Shown one piece after another: positions 31,080-37,875 of a stretch of DNA of 40,745 nucleotides. Under the pieces are notes generated by a model that did not search any database, was not told the origin of the DNA, and was given only the letters and a program-made list of their open reading frames with translations. This stretch comes from a virus: positions 1-40,745 of the IMG/VR virus record IMGVR_UViG_3300029927_000049; one strand, given 5' to 3'. A program made the translations under genes and the position numbers. Each line of letters opens with the position of its first letter. Positions within the stretch are counted from its first letter, which is position 1.

Positions 31080-31990
31080 GACTGATCGCCTCGGTTGTCG
31101 TAATTCCCTTCGATCACCTTCACGAAGTTTGCCGAGTTAATTAACCAATCGAACGAGGCTGAGAATCCGCCTTTTTGACCCATTAAGAAATCTGATGTTT
31201 TTACATACCGGAAATATTCCCGCCAGAATTCGACCGTTTGAAATTTAGCGTCCTGTTTCCATCGAGCTGCTAATTTTTTCTTTCGGTCAGGGTTTAATAA
31301 TTTCACGCCAGGAAGCTCAGGAAGTTCTTCATGGTAAATATTTACAATGTCCTCGATTGGGCAATTTGGAATTTTCACAATCGCATCGGACTTGTCCGAT
31401 ATTTGCCCTTTGGCAATATCTTTTGTTTCTTTAATATCTTTAATATCTTTTGTGGGGTTATTTATATAAGTCAAATGGGTTATTTTTTTAAGTCTTTTGG
31501 GTGTTTTATTTAAGTCATTTGACTTATTTTTAAGGGCGATTAAATGTTGATCACGCTGCTCAATTCGCTTCATTTTTTGAGGTGTTGGAAGCCATTCAGA
31601 TATAACCGGATTGGGGCCAATTTCCTTGCCTTCTTTAACTAGCATGTTTAAATCAGCTAAACTTTTAATGACATTTCTAATGTTTTTTAACATTACGGTT
31701 TGTTCATCTGCTGGCATTTCTGGCCAAACTAACCCCATATTCTCGGCAACCTGGCGAGGTGATAACCAGTCTGTTTTCTTGTGGTATCCATAGGTTTTAC
31801 GAATAATGCAAGAGAACACATCCCCCGCCCTGCCTGGTAGCATGGCGCTATATTTCGCCTCTAGCAGCTCATGCGCAAAGCGCGTATAACCGTTATCCGT
31901 ATCCGCTTTCACCCGCCTACACCCCTCTTTATCTATGCGTTGATCTGGCCTCAACTGCACAACATTGCTTTTTTCTAATTGTTCGCTCAT
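31076..31990 (-). CDS. Replication initiator (lambda O-like)
   Basis: A 304-residue protein. The N-terminal winged-helix DNA-binding part (GYTRFAHELLEAKYSAMLPGRAGDVFSCIIRKTYGYHKKTDWLSPRQVAENMGL) is the phage O/replisome-organiser domain. The middle is a low-complexity lysine-rich linker encoded by the iteron array and AT-rich DNA (NKTPKRLKKITHL; TKDIKDIKETKDIAK). The C-terminal domain (KKKLAARWKQDAKFQTVEFWREYFRYVKTSDFLMGQ) probably binds the helicase. Origin-inside-initiator is the lambda arrangement. Confidence 0.85.
   Translation of the reverse strand: MSEQLEKSNVVQLRPDQRIDKEGCRRVKADTDNGYTRFAHELLEAKYSAMLPGRAGDVFSCIIRKTYGYHKKTDWLSPRQVAENMGLVWPEMPADEQTVMLKNIRNVIKSLADLNMLVKEGKEIGPNPVISEWLPTPQKMKRIEQRDQHLIALKNKSNDLNKTPKRLKKITHLTYINNPTKDIKDIKETKDIAKGQISDKSDAIVKIPNCPIEDIVNIYHEELPELPGVKLLNPDRKKKLAARWKQDAKFQTVEFWREYFRYVKTSDFLMGQKGGFSASFDWLINSANFVKVIEGNYDNRGDQS
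31415..31447. other. AT-rich tandem elements (possible unwinding element)
   Basis: AATATC occurs at 31415, 31433 and 31442, the last two as a 9-base tandem (TTTAATATC). The stretch is very AT-rich and lies beside the iterons, as the DNA-unwinding element does in lambda ori. Confidence 0.5.
31468..31533 (+). repeat. ori: Iteron array, candidate replication origin
   Basis: Three units begin with AAGTC at 31468, 31490 and 31512, an exact 22-bp spacing. Each has AAGTC, three A/T, TG (then GG in the first two), and a T-rich tail. A degenerate fourth unit (ATATCTTTTGTGGGG) begins near 31444. The array lies in the linker part of the O-like gene, as lambda iterons do. Confidence 0.75.
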
Positions 31991-32012
31991 ACTCTTTTTA
32001 CCTTGTTGGTAG

Positions 32013-32050
32013 AAAACCCGCCGTCTTGCAGGACATTAAGCGGGTTTTTT
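32013..32050. terminator. Terminator upstream of O-like gene
   Basis: AAAACCCGC (32013-32021) pairs with GCGGGTTTT (32040-32048), followed by T on the plus strand; on the minus strand TTTTCT follows. It lies between the early regulatory genes and the O-like gene, as lambda tR1 lies in the pR transcript. An antiterminator or leaky reading would control replication genes. Confidence 0.6.
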
Positions 32051-32120
32051 ATTGTCAAAAATTCCCCGGGGAGTGTTAACCTTTGGTTGCAAGATCAAAA
32101 ATAAACACTCACAAGGAGAA

Positions 32121-32441
32121 TTACTCATGGATATACTCGACTCTGAAAAGCTCGAAATACCCTGCCCCAAGTGCAATAACAAACACCCGAAGACAATCGG
32201 TTGGATTAAGAAAAACAGTGAAATCAAGTGCGGCTGTGGTGTCACTATCGACATCAAAGCTGATCAGTTTATGAACGAAATCAGGAAGGTCGAGAAATCG
32301 CTTAAAGAACTCACCGACATGTTCGGGTAGACTTTCATCTGATAAATGAGCGCTGAGGCTTTTTAATAAAGTATTCGCCTCTTCGCTCGTTTTGCACTTC
32401 ATGTTCAATTTGAAATCTGCACTCACTTTGCACTCTCCCAT
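32121..32441 (-). CDS. Overlapping minus-strand ORF, 106 aa
   Basis: The frame MGECKVSADFKLNMKCKTSEEANTLLKSLSAHL... continues the early minus-strand gene series, with AGGA close before the ATG. Its 3' two thirds lie opposite the zinc-ribbon gene. The first 37 residues look protein-like; the rest could be the shadow of the plus-strand gene. Coding status is uncertain. Confidence 0.35.
   Translation of the reverse strand: MGECKVSADFKLNMKCKTSEEANTLLKSLSAHLSDESLPEHVGEFFKRFLDLPDFVHKLISFDVDSDTTAALDFTVFLNPTDCLRVFVIALGAGYFELFRVEYIHE
32127..32330 (+). CDS. Zinc-ribbon hypothetical protein
   Basis: A 67-residue protein from ATG 32127, set by a strong ribosome site (AAGGAG, spacing 8); the frame is open further upstream. 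A zinc ribbon (CPKC at 13-16, CGCG about 20 residues later) is followed by a charged helix (FMNEIRKVEKSLKELTDMF). Similar short zinc-ribbon/helix proteins are widespread in phages and proteobacteria. It is the only plus-strand gene in the pR-type arm, and the minus-strand ORF overlaps it completely. Confidence 0.65.
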   Translation: MDILDSEKLEIPCPKCNNKHPKTIGWIKKNSEIKCGCGVTIDIKADQFMNEIRKVEKSLKELTDMFG

Positions 32442-32593
32442 AATTTCCTAACCTTCCTCACTGCCAATACCGGCATCGCGAAAACCAACACAAACACCAA
32501 GTAGACTACCGCCAGCGCACTATTGACCAGTGAAGCCAATGCAGGCCAAAGGTTAACTAGCGCTTCAGCAAAGAATGATTCTGCGGTTCTCAT
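32423..32593 (-). CDS. Small membrane protein, 56 aa
   Basis: A frame MRTAESFFAEALVNLWPALASLVN... with a clear membrane helix (LAVVYLVFVLVFAMPVLAV) and a basic tail (RKVRKLW). It directly follows the LuxR-like membrane protein and overlaps the 106-residue ORF start. A partner of the membrane-bound regulator is possible but not shown. Confidence 0.55.
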   Translation of the reverse strand: MRTAESFFAEALVNLWPALASLVNSALAVVYLVFVLVFAMPVLAVRKVRKLWESAK

Positions 32594-33079
32594 CTATGTA
32601 ATCCAATCGGTAGGTAGCAGCTCGTTTCTAGCCCTGACGCGCATAGACACCTGTGAGCGCTGCCGCTTTCCTGGTCTAACTCGTGCGTCTTGAAAGAATG
32701 TAAGCGTCATAAGAACAACAACGATCATTACACTTGAGCCGATACGCTTTATTGTTTCGTCACTTGCTGGTTTGGATGGATCGAGAATTTTTAACTGGTA
32801 AGCGCGTGAAATTGCATGAGCGATGTTTTTAGCCCCTAACTTCCTTTGTAATGAATTCGACTGCTTCGTGACAGTTGATATAGCTCTGTGTAAACTCGCC
32901 GCTGCTTCTGGTACTGAAAAGCCAAAATGAGCAATAAGCTCAAGTATCAGGCTTTCTGCTTTGGTGAGATGTACAACTTCTTTACTCGAATCATTAGCTA
33001 AAAGTACATTTGGTAAGATGCTACTATTTTCAGATGTGACTTTATGCTCGATACTGTTTGCATGATTACTTACATTCAT
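32594..33079 (-). CDS. Membrane-tethered LuxR-type HTH regulator in cII position
   Basis: A 161-residue protein. Residues about 38-98 are a GerE/LuxR HTH: LTKAESLILELIAHFGFSVPEAAASLHRAISTVTKQSNSLQRKLGAKNIAHAISRAYQL. A membrane helix (about 113-129, SSVMIVVVLMTLTFF) and a basic tail follow. It is the first gene after cro, where lambda has cII. A DNA-binding domain fixed to the membrane would act near the inner membrane or be released by proteolysis. Its target is not known. Confidence 0.7.
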   Translation of the reverse strand: MNVSNHANSIEHKVTSENSSILPNVLLANDSSKEVVHLTKAESLILELIAHFGFSVPEAAASLHRAISTVTKQSNSLQRKLGAKNIAHAISRAYQLKILDPSKPASDETIKRIGSSVMIVVVLMTLTFFQDARVRPGKRQRSQVSMRVRARNELLPTDWIT

Positions 33080-33088
33080 AAGAAAGCC

Positions 33089-33310
33089 CTACGCGGTAAA
33101 GTTTTTAGGAAAAGCACTCGGGCACAACTGGTGCGGTGTAACCTGGAAATCAACAGCTTCGCTAATCCAGTAAGCGAAGCGAGGGGACGCGCCTGTTTTA
33201 CGTTTTACGCATCCAGAAATAGTTGATTGTTTACAGCCTACTTTTTGAGCAAGTAGCTGTTGTGTACCAAATATTCGTATTGCTTCTAATAGTGCTGTGT
33301 GTGGGGTCAT
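33089..33310 (-). CDS. Cro-like repressor (YdaS-type HTH)
   Basis: A 73-residue protein from ATG 33310; TTG 33325 is an alternative 5 codons upstream. HTH of the YdaS/Cro type: AIRIFGTQQLLAQKVGCKQSTISGCVK, then RFAYWISEAVDFQVTPHQLCPSAFPKNF. It is transcribed from the pR-like promoter, divergently from the CI-like gene, which is the Cro position. Confidence 0.8.
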   Translation of the reverse strand: MTPHTALLEAIRIFGTQQLLAQKVGCKQSTISGCVKRKTGASPRFAYWISEAVDFQVTPHQLCPSAFPKNFTA

Positions 33311-33333
33311 AGATGCGCCATACAAAGAAATGT

Positions 33334-33362
33334 TATATACTGAGATGAATATAGCATAACAA
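33334..33362 (-). promoter_or_regulatory. pR-like promoter
   Basis: On the minus strand -35 TTGTTA (complement of 33357-33362) and -10 TATATA (33334-33339) are separated by exactly 17 bases. Transcription would start near 33327, giving a leader of about 17 bases for cro. Confidence 0.65.
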
Positions 33363-33380
33363 GTTTAGGACGCAAGGAAT

Positions 33381-33397
33381 TGTTATTTGAAATAACA
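33381..33397. promoter_or_regulatory. Repressor operator palindrome
   Basis: TGTTATTTGAAATAACA is a perfect 8-bp inverted repeat around one base. TGTTAT/ATAACA half sites recur at 33331 and 33356 beside the pR-like promoter. It lies between cro and cI, so it is a probable operator for one or both. Confidence 0.65.
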
Positions 33398-33413
33398 TAG
33401 CTTTAGCTATAAT
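33386..33413 (+). promoter_or_regulatory. pRM-like promoter, leaderless cI mRNA
   Basis: -10 TATAAT (33408-33413) has a -35-like TTTGAA/TTGAAA 15-16 bases upstream, within the palindrome. The ATG at 33423 is at about the start point of transcription and has no ribosome site, as in lambda pRM-cI. Confidence 0.55.
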
Positions 33414-33422
33414 GTTAATAAT

Positions 33423-34124
33423 ATGAATGAACATGACGAACTTAAAGACAGGCTGAAGGCGGCCAGAAAGGCGCTAAAGCTAACTCAAAAAGAATTAGCC
33501 GAGATAGCTGGCACCTCCCAGGTCACTATCCAGCAGTTAGAGTCAGGCAGAAACGACACCAGCAAGAAGCTAAAAGAATTAGCTTTAGCTCTGGGCGTCA
33601 CTATGGATTGGTTGGCGCATGGCCGCGAAGGCATAAGGGAAGACACGCCAACCTATACCGCTGAGCTGTTCAATAACAACAACCTACCTCTTGGCCCTAT
33701 TGTTTTAAGTATGGAGCAAGCGGCAAATCCAGTTGAACAACTAAAGCTGCTTGGCGGCAACCCTAATACCCCGCGCGCCCTAACATCCCCTCTTGGCCCT
33801 GATTCGTTCGGAGTTATTCTAATTGATGACGCAATGAAAGGCAGTGACGAACGGGCGCGCGCGGATTTGGATTCGTGGCAAAAGGGAGATATCCTATTGT
33901 TTGTGTCTGCACCCGAAGAGATAGAGCCAGGCAGACCGGTTATAGTCAGAGTGGAAGGCAAGAAAAATGCCGTCATCGGCTTATTTAAGCCGATGGAAGA
34001 CAGCGACGATTACGAGTTAATACCGCTTAACCCAATGTTTACCAAGGTCTCAATCAATTCTAACCGACCTGGCGAGATAGTTGGCGCACTAAAGCGATCC
34101 ATGCGAGAAAGAGATAACTTTTAG
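33423..34124 (+). CDS. CI-like repressor without catalytic serine
   Basis: A 233-residue regulator with an XRE-type HTH (about 7-65: KLTQKELAEIAGTSQVTIQQLESGRND) and a LexA/S24-type C-terminal domain. The family motif F-x-x-x-x-x-GDSM reads SFGVILIDDAM (A137 in place of Ser), followed by WQKGDILLF, PGRPVIVRVEG and AVIGLFKPM. Without the nucleophile, RecA-stimulated self-cleavage is not expected. Induction may use an antirepressor or another signal. No ribosome site; likely leaderless. It convergently abuts the RHH gene. Confidence 0.85.
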   Translation: MNEHDELKDRLKAARKALKLTQKELAEIAGTSQVTIQQLESGRNDTSKKLKELALALGVTMDWLAHGREGIREDTPTYTAELFNNNNLPLGPIVLSMEQAANPVEQLKLLGGNPNTPRALTSPLGPDSFGVILIDDAMKGSDERARADLDSWQKGDILLFVSAPEEIEPGRPVIVRVEGKKNAVIGLFKPMEDSDDYELIPLNPMFTKVSINSNRPGEIVGALKRSMRERDNF

Positions 34125-34334
34125 TTATTCCTTGCTCCCTTCGATTCTCCCCATCACCTCCCTATAGACTGCAACCTTTTTGCGCAAACTTGGGCTGGCC
34201 CTAAGATAGCTCTTTATTGCCGCTTCCGTTATCTCCTTCATAGGCTCGCCCGTTACCGCGCTGATGTCCTGAAGGAGCTGCAATGTTTCCGTTGACACGT
34301 TCACCGTCTTGTAATCTCTGCTGCTGCTCATCAC
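34125..34334 (-). CDS. Ribbon-helix-helix protein (Arc/CopG type)
   Basis: A 69-residue protein with YKTVNVSTETLQLLQDISAVTGEPMKEITEAAIKSYLRA, the strand-helix-helix pattern of RHH repressors; the N-terminal strand would bind DNA. The start is GTG 34334 or ATG 34331, with GGGGGAG very close. It is convergent with cI. A tandem palindromic repeat (34391-34417) lies 60 bases upstream, a possible operator. It may be an antirepressor-type or autoregulated regulator. Confidence 0.7.
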   Translation of the reverse strand: MMSSSRDYKTVNVSTETLQLLQDISAVTGEPMKEITEAAIKSYLRASPSLRKKVAVYREVMGRIEGSKE

Positions 34335-34390
34335 TCCCCCTAATGCAAGATAAGGAGCGATAATATTATCTAAATTAACACGTTAACATT

Positions 34391-34417
34391 TTCACCGGTT
34401 CACCGGTTCACCGGTTT
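34391..34417. repeat. Tandem TTCACCGGT repeat, candidate RHH operator
   Basis: TTCACCGGT occurs three times in tandem, 9-base period, each with the palindrome ACCGGT; a T run follows. A near-palindrome TTAACACGTTAA (34375-34386) is next to it. Tandem short palindromes upstream of an RHH gene are typical operators of that family. Confidence 0.6.
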
Positions 34418-34431
34418 TTTCCAGCCAAATT

Positions 34432-34569
34432 TTAACTTATTTTTTCTAATTCTTTTGCTTGTTGTTTTTCTGGATGCGTCCTTTTGATAACTCTACCGCC
34501 GCACTCAATATAAAACTCCAGGCCATTGCCATTCCAATCTTTTGATATAACTTCTTTACTATCTTCCAT
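34432..34569 (-). CDS. Small hypothetical protein, 45 aa
   Basis: A frame MEDSKEVISKDWNGNGLEFYIECGG... with GGAAAG 7 bases before the ATG. It is charged, with a lysine/glutamate-rich end. It lies between the RHH gene and the 156-residue gene on the same strand. Confidence 0.5.
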   Translation of the reverse strand: MEDSKEVISKDWNGNGLEFYIECGGRVIKRTHPEKQQAKELEKIS

Positions 34570-34597
34570 TTTACTACTTTCCGTTATCCTTTGCTTT

Positions 34598-35068
34598 CTA
34601 TGTGATAATTCTCGCTACTGCAAGGTTAAAGCCGCCTATGGGCATGGTTATCATTGATATAGTGATTTTACCGCCAACCATGCTTTCCGCCGATATACTG
34701 CATTTAGCAACCCCACCAGAATCAGCGATATCATGCGCGCTTGCTGCAACCAATACCCCGTGAGCATTTGGGACATACTGCCGCCAATCGTGGCCAACAA
34801 GCTTCATGCTCTCCTCGTCGCCATGCCTCGAAGAACAAAAAGCAATGTGGTCTTTTTTTATGGCCGTAGCTGAGAAGTCATCCATGCCCAAAAGGGCGTT
34901 AAAGGTATCTCTATACCTATCCACAAAAAGCTTTGGTGACAACCTGAAGCGCTCACCGGTTGTCAGATCCCTACCCTTTACCAGGCCGTTAAAGTCGTCG
35001 TACGGCTGATCAATAATAAACGGCGCACCGCTCTGTAGCTCTTTTTCATGCTTAAAATACTGCTTCAT
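34598..35068 (-). CDS. Hypothetical protein, 156 aa
   Basis: A soluble protein (FKHEKELQSGAPFIIDQPYDDFNGLVKGRDLTTGERFRLSPKLF...). The C-terminal half has alternating strands (GGKITISMITMPIGGFNLAVARI). GAGGG lies 10 bases upstream of the ATG. No family recognised. It is divergent from the HTH gene at 35290 and lies within the immunity region, so an accessory or exclusion role is possible but not shown. Confidence 0.6.
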   Translation of the reverse strand: MKQYFKHEKELQSGAPFIIDQPYDDFNGLVKGRDLTTGERFRLSPKLFVDRYRDTFNALLGMDDFSATAIKKDHIAFCSSRHGDEESMKLVGHDWRQYVPNAHGVLVAASAHDIADSGGVAKCSISAESMVGGKITISMITMPIGGFNLAVARIIT

Positions 35069-35142
35069 TTTTCAATCGCCCTCATCCGTTCCTTGCGAAT
35101 AGTCAAGGTTAGCACCAATAAAGAGCGGTGCAATAGTGAGTT

Positions 35143-35166
35143 CGGAAGGCTACCTTCCGTTTTTTT
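35143..35166 (+). terminator. Strong rho-independent terminator, plus strand
   Basis: CGGAAGG-CTA-CCTTCCG followed by seven T. No plus-strand gene lies directly upstream; the nearest is cI, about 1 kb away. It could end a long cI transcript antisense to the minus-strand genes, or a small RNA that starts within 34600-35140. Confidence 0.8.
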
Positions 35167-35289
35167 GGTAGTTATAGCGATATACGAATATCTTCTTCTG
35201 TTTTTTAGGAAAATCTTTTCAAATCGTTCATAATTAATACTGTTCTTATGATGTTTTTTTAATATTTCTTAATTTTTTGTGATTTTCTT

Positions 35290-35913
35290 ATGCGATTTCT
35301 GTCTGATAAGGTCAGCGGAAAGGAACTCTTGCTAGATTTAATGGAAAAAAAAGGTTTTGAGCGGAAGTATCAGCTTGCCGAGTATTTCGGCGTCTCTACA
35401 AGGCGCATATCCCAATGGTTTCACGATGACGATATAAACTACAACGCAGCTAGAGTATTGGCCGAGAATGACCAGTATTCCCTTGATTACCTAGTTTTCT
35501 ATCGAGGTAGCGAACTTGTAGAAATGAGCGCCAACCCGCTCGCGCACGCTACCGCAGAAAATATGGGCGATGCGTCACCGGAGGCGTACCGCCTTCTCTC
35601 TGATCTCGCTTGGTTTATGACAACCAATACGTCTAATCGGCCTGCCGTGTCCAATATCGAAAAAAAGGTTAAGCAAGCTGCGCTCGATTTCATCCGCGCC
35701 CACATAAAGAAAAACTACGTGCTACCTGGTACGGCAGCTAGGAAACTAAACATCCGCACAGAGGTTGCGCTATGGATAGACCAGAACAAGGTTGATAATT
35801 TCACCCCTGGCACCCTCTTCTCTCTGCTTGAGGCTATCGGCGGTGACCTGAGAGTCAGCGCCCTATACCTCACATATGACCCTGACCGGCGAGAAAAAGA
35901 CCGTCGAAATTAG
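35290..35913 (+). CDS. Second CI-type HTH regulator
   Basis: A 207-residue protein. The N-terminus (GKELLLDLMEKKGFERKYQLAEYFGVSTRRISQWFHDDDINYNAARVLAENDQYSLDYLVF) fits the phage CI repressor HTH domain (PF07022 type). The rest is helical with no S24 peptidase motif. The 5' region is unusually AT-rich, and no ribosome site is seen before ATG 35290. It may be a transcriptional regulator of its own region or of an accessory function. Confidence 0.7.
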   Translation: MRFLSDKVSGKELLLDLMEKKGFERKYQLAEYFGVSTRRISQWFHDDDINYNAARVLAENDQYSLDYLVFYRGSELVEMSANPLAHATAENMGDASPEAYRLLSDLAWFMTTNTSNRPAVSNIEKKVKQAALDFIRAHIKKNYVLPGTAARKLNIRTEVALWIDQNKVDNFTPGTLFSLLEAIGGDLRVSALYLTYDPDRREKDRRN

Positions 35914-35973
35914 CGGGATGCTAAATTAAATTACATTTTTTTGTATTTCTCTCAAAAAATATAACTTTTCTTG

Positions 35974-36001
35974 TTGTTACAATAACAACTTGTGCTATAT
36001 T
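35974..36001 (+). promoter_or_regulatory. pL-like promoter with operator
   Basis: -35 TTGTTA (35974-35979) and -10 TATATT (35996-36001) are 16 bases apart. An imperfect inverted repeat (TTGTTGTTA with the AATAACAA half, 35971-35988) overlaps the -35 and uses the same TGTT/AACA half sites as the operator at 33381-33397. Confidence 0.65.
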
Positions 36002-36033
36002 TCTGGTTATCAAAACATAACTAGGGCGCAAGT

Positions 36034-36432
36034 ATGACTGACCTATCACTCGATATAGCGAATTATCCAGACTTATGCGAGCGCTTTAGCCGGTTGATTA
36101 ATCCAATCAATCCGCCTGGTTGCATAGATCACCTACCAGTAAACGACGGTGACAGCTTGATTGATGCTTGGCTGATGGATTTAACGAACGATGACGGCAC
36201 GCTAACCGAATTACTCAACGAGCATTACAGCGAAATAGTAATGACTGATACCTGTATAGCGTTGGTTAATCGATGGATAGCAACCAAGAAAGACGCCGAC
36301 CAATACAAGGTTCGCGAGTATATCGACAAGGCTCTACGTGTTACCGCTGAGAGTGAGATATTGGAATTGATGCACTCTTGGCTGGATACAAACAAAGTCG
36401 CGTTAGATGACGATTTAAGGAGAGCCGGCTAA
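36034..36432 (+). CDS. Hypothetical acidic protein, first gene of recombination operon
   Basis: A 132-residue acidic helical protein (MTDLSLDIANYPDLCERFSRLIN...). AGGG lies 7 bases before the ATG. It leads the pL-type operon of Sak4, SSB-like and exonuclease genes. It is not basic, so it is unlike lambda N. Function unknown. Confidence 0.65.
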   Translation: MTDLSLDIANYPDLCERFSRLINPINPPGCIDHLPVNDGDSLIDAWLMDLTNDDGTLTELLNEHYSEIVMTDTCIALVNRWIATKKDADQYKVREYIDKALRVTAESEILELMHSWLDTNKVALDDDLRRAG

Positions 36433-36632
36433 TGATGCGTAACTTTTCAGAAGCAAGTCTATTTTTAATCGCGCTAGTTTTCAGTATAGCGCTCATGGGG
36501 GTTGATACGGATGACGCTACTAGAACACAAGCGCGAAATAGCAGTCTTGAAGAGTATCGAGGCGAGAACGTTACAGGCGAAGAAATTGAAACTTCGCCTT
36601 ATATTGCAACACACGAAGGCTATTACCGATGA
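36432..36632 (+). CDS. Small secreted or membrane protein, 66 aa
   Basis: A protein with a hydrophobic N-terminus (EASLFLIALVFSIALMG) that can be a signal peptide or anchor, followed by an acidic tail. It starts on the stop of the previous gene and ends as ATGA at the Sak4 start, so it is translationally linked. A second frame (36502-36774) overlaps but is less well placed. Confidence 0.6.
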   Translation: MMRNFSEASLFLIALVFSIALMGVDTDDATRTQARNSSLEEYRGENVTGEEIETSPYIATHEGYYR

Positions 36633-37276
36633 GCAGGTGCGTATTGATACTAGGCAACTCGGGTTCAGGCAAAACAACCAGCCTACGCAACTTAAACCCT
36701 GTAACAACGCTACTAATACAAGTCGAAAAGAAAGATTTACCTTTCAAGCCCAAAGGCTGGAAGTCGTTTACTAGCGAAGATCAAACCGGCTCGATATTTT
36801 GCAGCAACAAATACGAAATGATTAAGCGAGTAATGGCTGACGCCGCTGACGCAGGCAAGAAAGTAATCGTAGTTGACGACAGTAATTATTTAATGATGCG
36901 TGATGAGTTCAGCCGAGTAGATGTGACCGGATACAAGAAATTCACAGAAATGGCGTTGAGCTTCTTGGGGTTGATTGACTTCGCTAAGACGTTACCCGAC
37001 GACATTACAGTTGTATTTATGGCTCACACGCAAACTAACGCAGAAGGCCAGGTAAGCATCAAGACCACTGGCAAGATGCTAGATGAGAAAGTCGTGGTAG
37101 AGGGTTTATTTACTAGCGTGTTGATGTGCGTAACGCGAGATAAGAAACACTACTTCGAAACCGCTACTAACGGACAAACGCCAGCTAAAGCACCTCTAGG
37201 CATGTTTGAGAATGAGTTAATAGAGAATGATTTAAACCAAGTAATTACCACCATTAATAGCTACTACGAGGAATAA
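36629..37276 (+). CDS. Sak4-type RecA-like ATPase
   Basis: A 215-residue AAA_24/Sak4-type protein: Walker A GNSGSGKTT (9-17), Walker B VIVVDD (79-84), followed by FMAHTQ in the sensor region. Sak4 proteins act with an SSB in phage homologous recombination by annealing single strands. The next gene is SSB-like and an exonuclease follows, which supports the role. Coupled start (ATGA). Confidence 0.85.
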   Translation: MSRCVLILGNSGSGKTTSLRNLNPVTTLLIQVEKKDLPFKPKGWKSFTSEDQTGSIFCSNKYEMIKRVMADAADAGKKVIVVDDSNYLMMRDEFSRVDVTGYKKFTEMALSFLGLIDFAKTLPDDITVVFMAHTQTNAEGQVSIKTTGKMLDEKVVVEGLFTSVLMCVTRDKKHYFETATNGQTPAKAPLGMFENELIENDLNQVITTINSYYEE

Positions 37277-37278
37277 GC

Positions 37279-37875
37279 ATGTTATTGCAATACGATCAAA
37301 AAGCGGGTGAAAAAGCAGGTTCTATGGGTATCACTGAATGCGGCGCTTACACTGGAATGATGCTGGCTAAGCAAGTTGTCGCCAAGACCGGAACAAAGGG
37401 TATTGAGTTTAATTTAAAGAGCGAGGTTGGCGAAGCTCGCTACATGAAAGTGTGGTACGAAAAGCCAGACGGCACCCAACTGTCGGGCAATGGAATTATT
37501 AGCGCGATTATGGGATTGCTGAAGTTGCCAGGAATAACAACTAAAGCCGCCTTTGATGAGGATGGTAAAGATATGCTTATCATTCCAGAATTCGAAGGCC
37601 AGCAAATCGGCTTTGTATTGCAGAAGGTTTTGTACTCGAAGGCCGATAACTCAGACGGTTACAAGTTTGATATCAAATTACCATTTAGCGCTTCCACTGG
37701 AGTCACATTGAAAGAAGCTCTTAATGGTCAGCCAGCAACCGCAGCCAACAAGCTTGCCGACACTCTTACCGTTAAAGATGAGCGCAACAAGGGCGGCAAT
37801 GGCGCGGGTAGTGGCGGCGGAATGAATGACATGGATTCATATTCTCAAATGTCACAAGACGGAAGCGCTTATTAA
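37279..37875 (+). CDS. Single-strand DNA-binding-like protein
   Basis: A 198-residue protein with an OB-fold-like pattern (GIEFNLKSEVGEARYMKVWYEKPDG...), a glycine/asparagine-rich linker (KGGNGAGSGGGMNDMDS) and a short acidic end (MSQDGSAY). The domain-plus-disordered-tail build is that of phage SSBs. Partner of the Sak4 ATPase by position. Not confirmed by family search. Confidence 0.7.
   Translation: MLLQYDQKAGEKAGSMGITECGAYTGMMLAKQVVAKTGTKGIEFNLKSEVGEARYMKVWYEKPDGTQLSGNGIISAIMGLLKLPGITTKAAFDEDGKDMLIIPEFEGQQIGFVLQKVLYSKADNSDGYKFDIKLPFSASTGVTLKEALNGQPATAANKLADTLTVKDERNKGGNGAGSGGGMNDMDSYSQMSQDGSAY

Noticed and set aside
34391-34417. CRISPR array
   Set aside because: The 9-base units are directly adjacent with no spacers.
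35048-35233. Plus-strand ORF of 61 aa
   Set aside because: It reads through the strong terminator at 35143-35166 and has no ribosome site.
36502-36774. Plus-strand ORF of 90 aa overlapping two genes
   Set aside because: It overlaps the coupled 66-residue gene and the start of the Sak4 gene in another frame; its end runs inside a conserved Walker A region.
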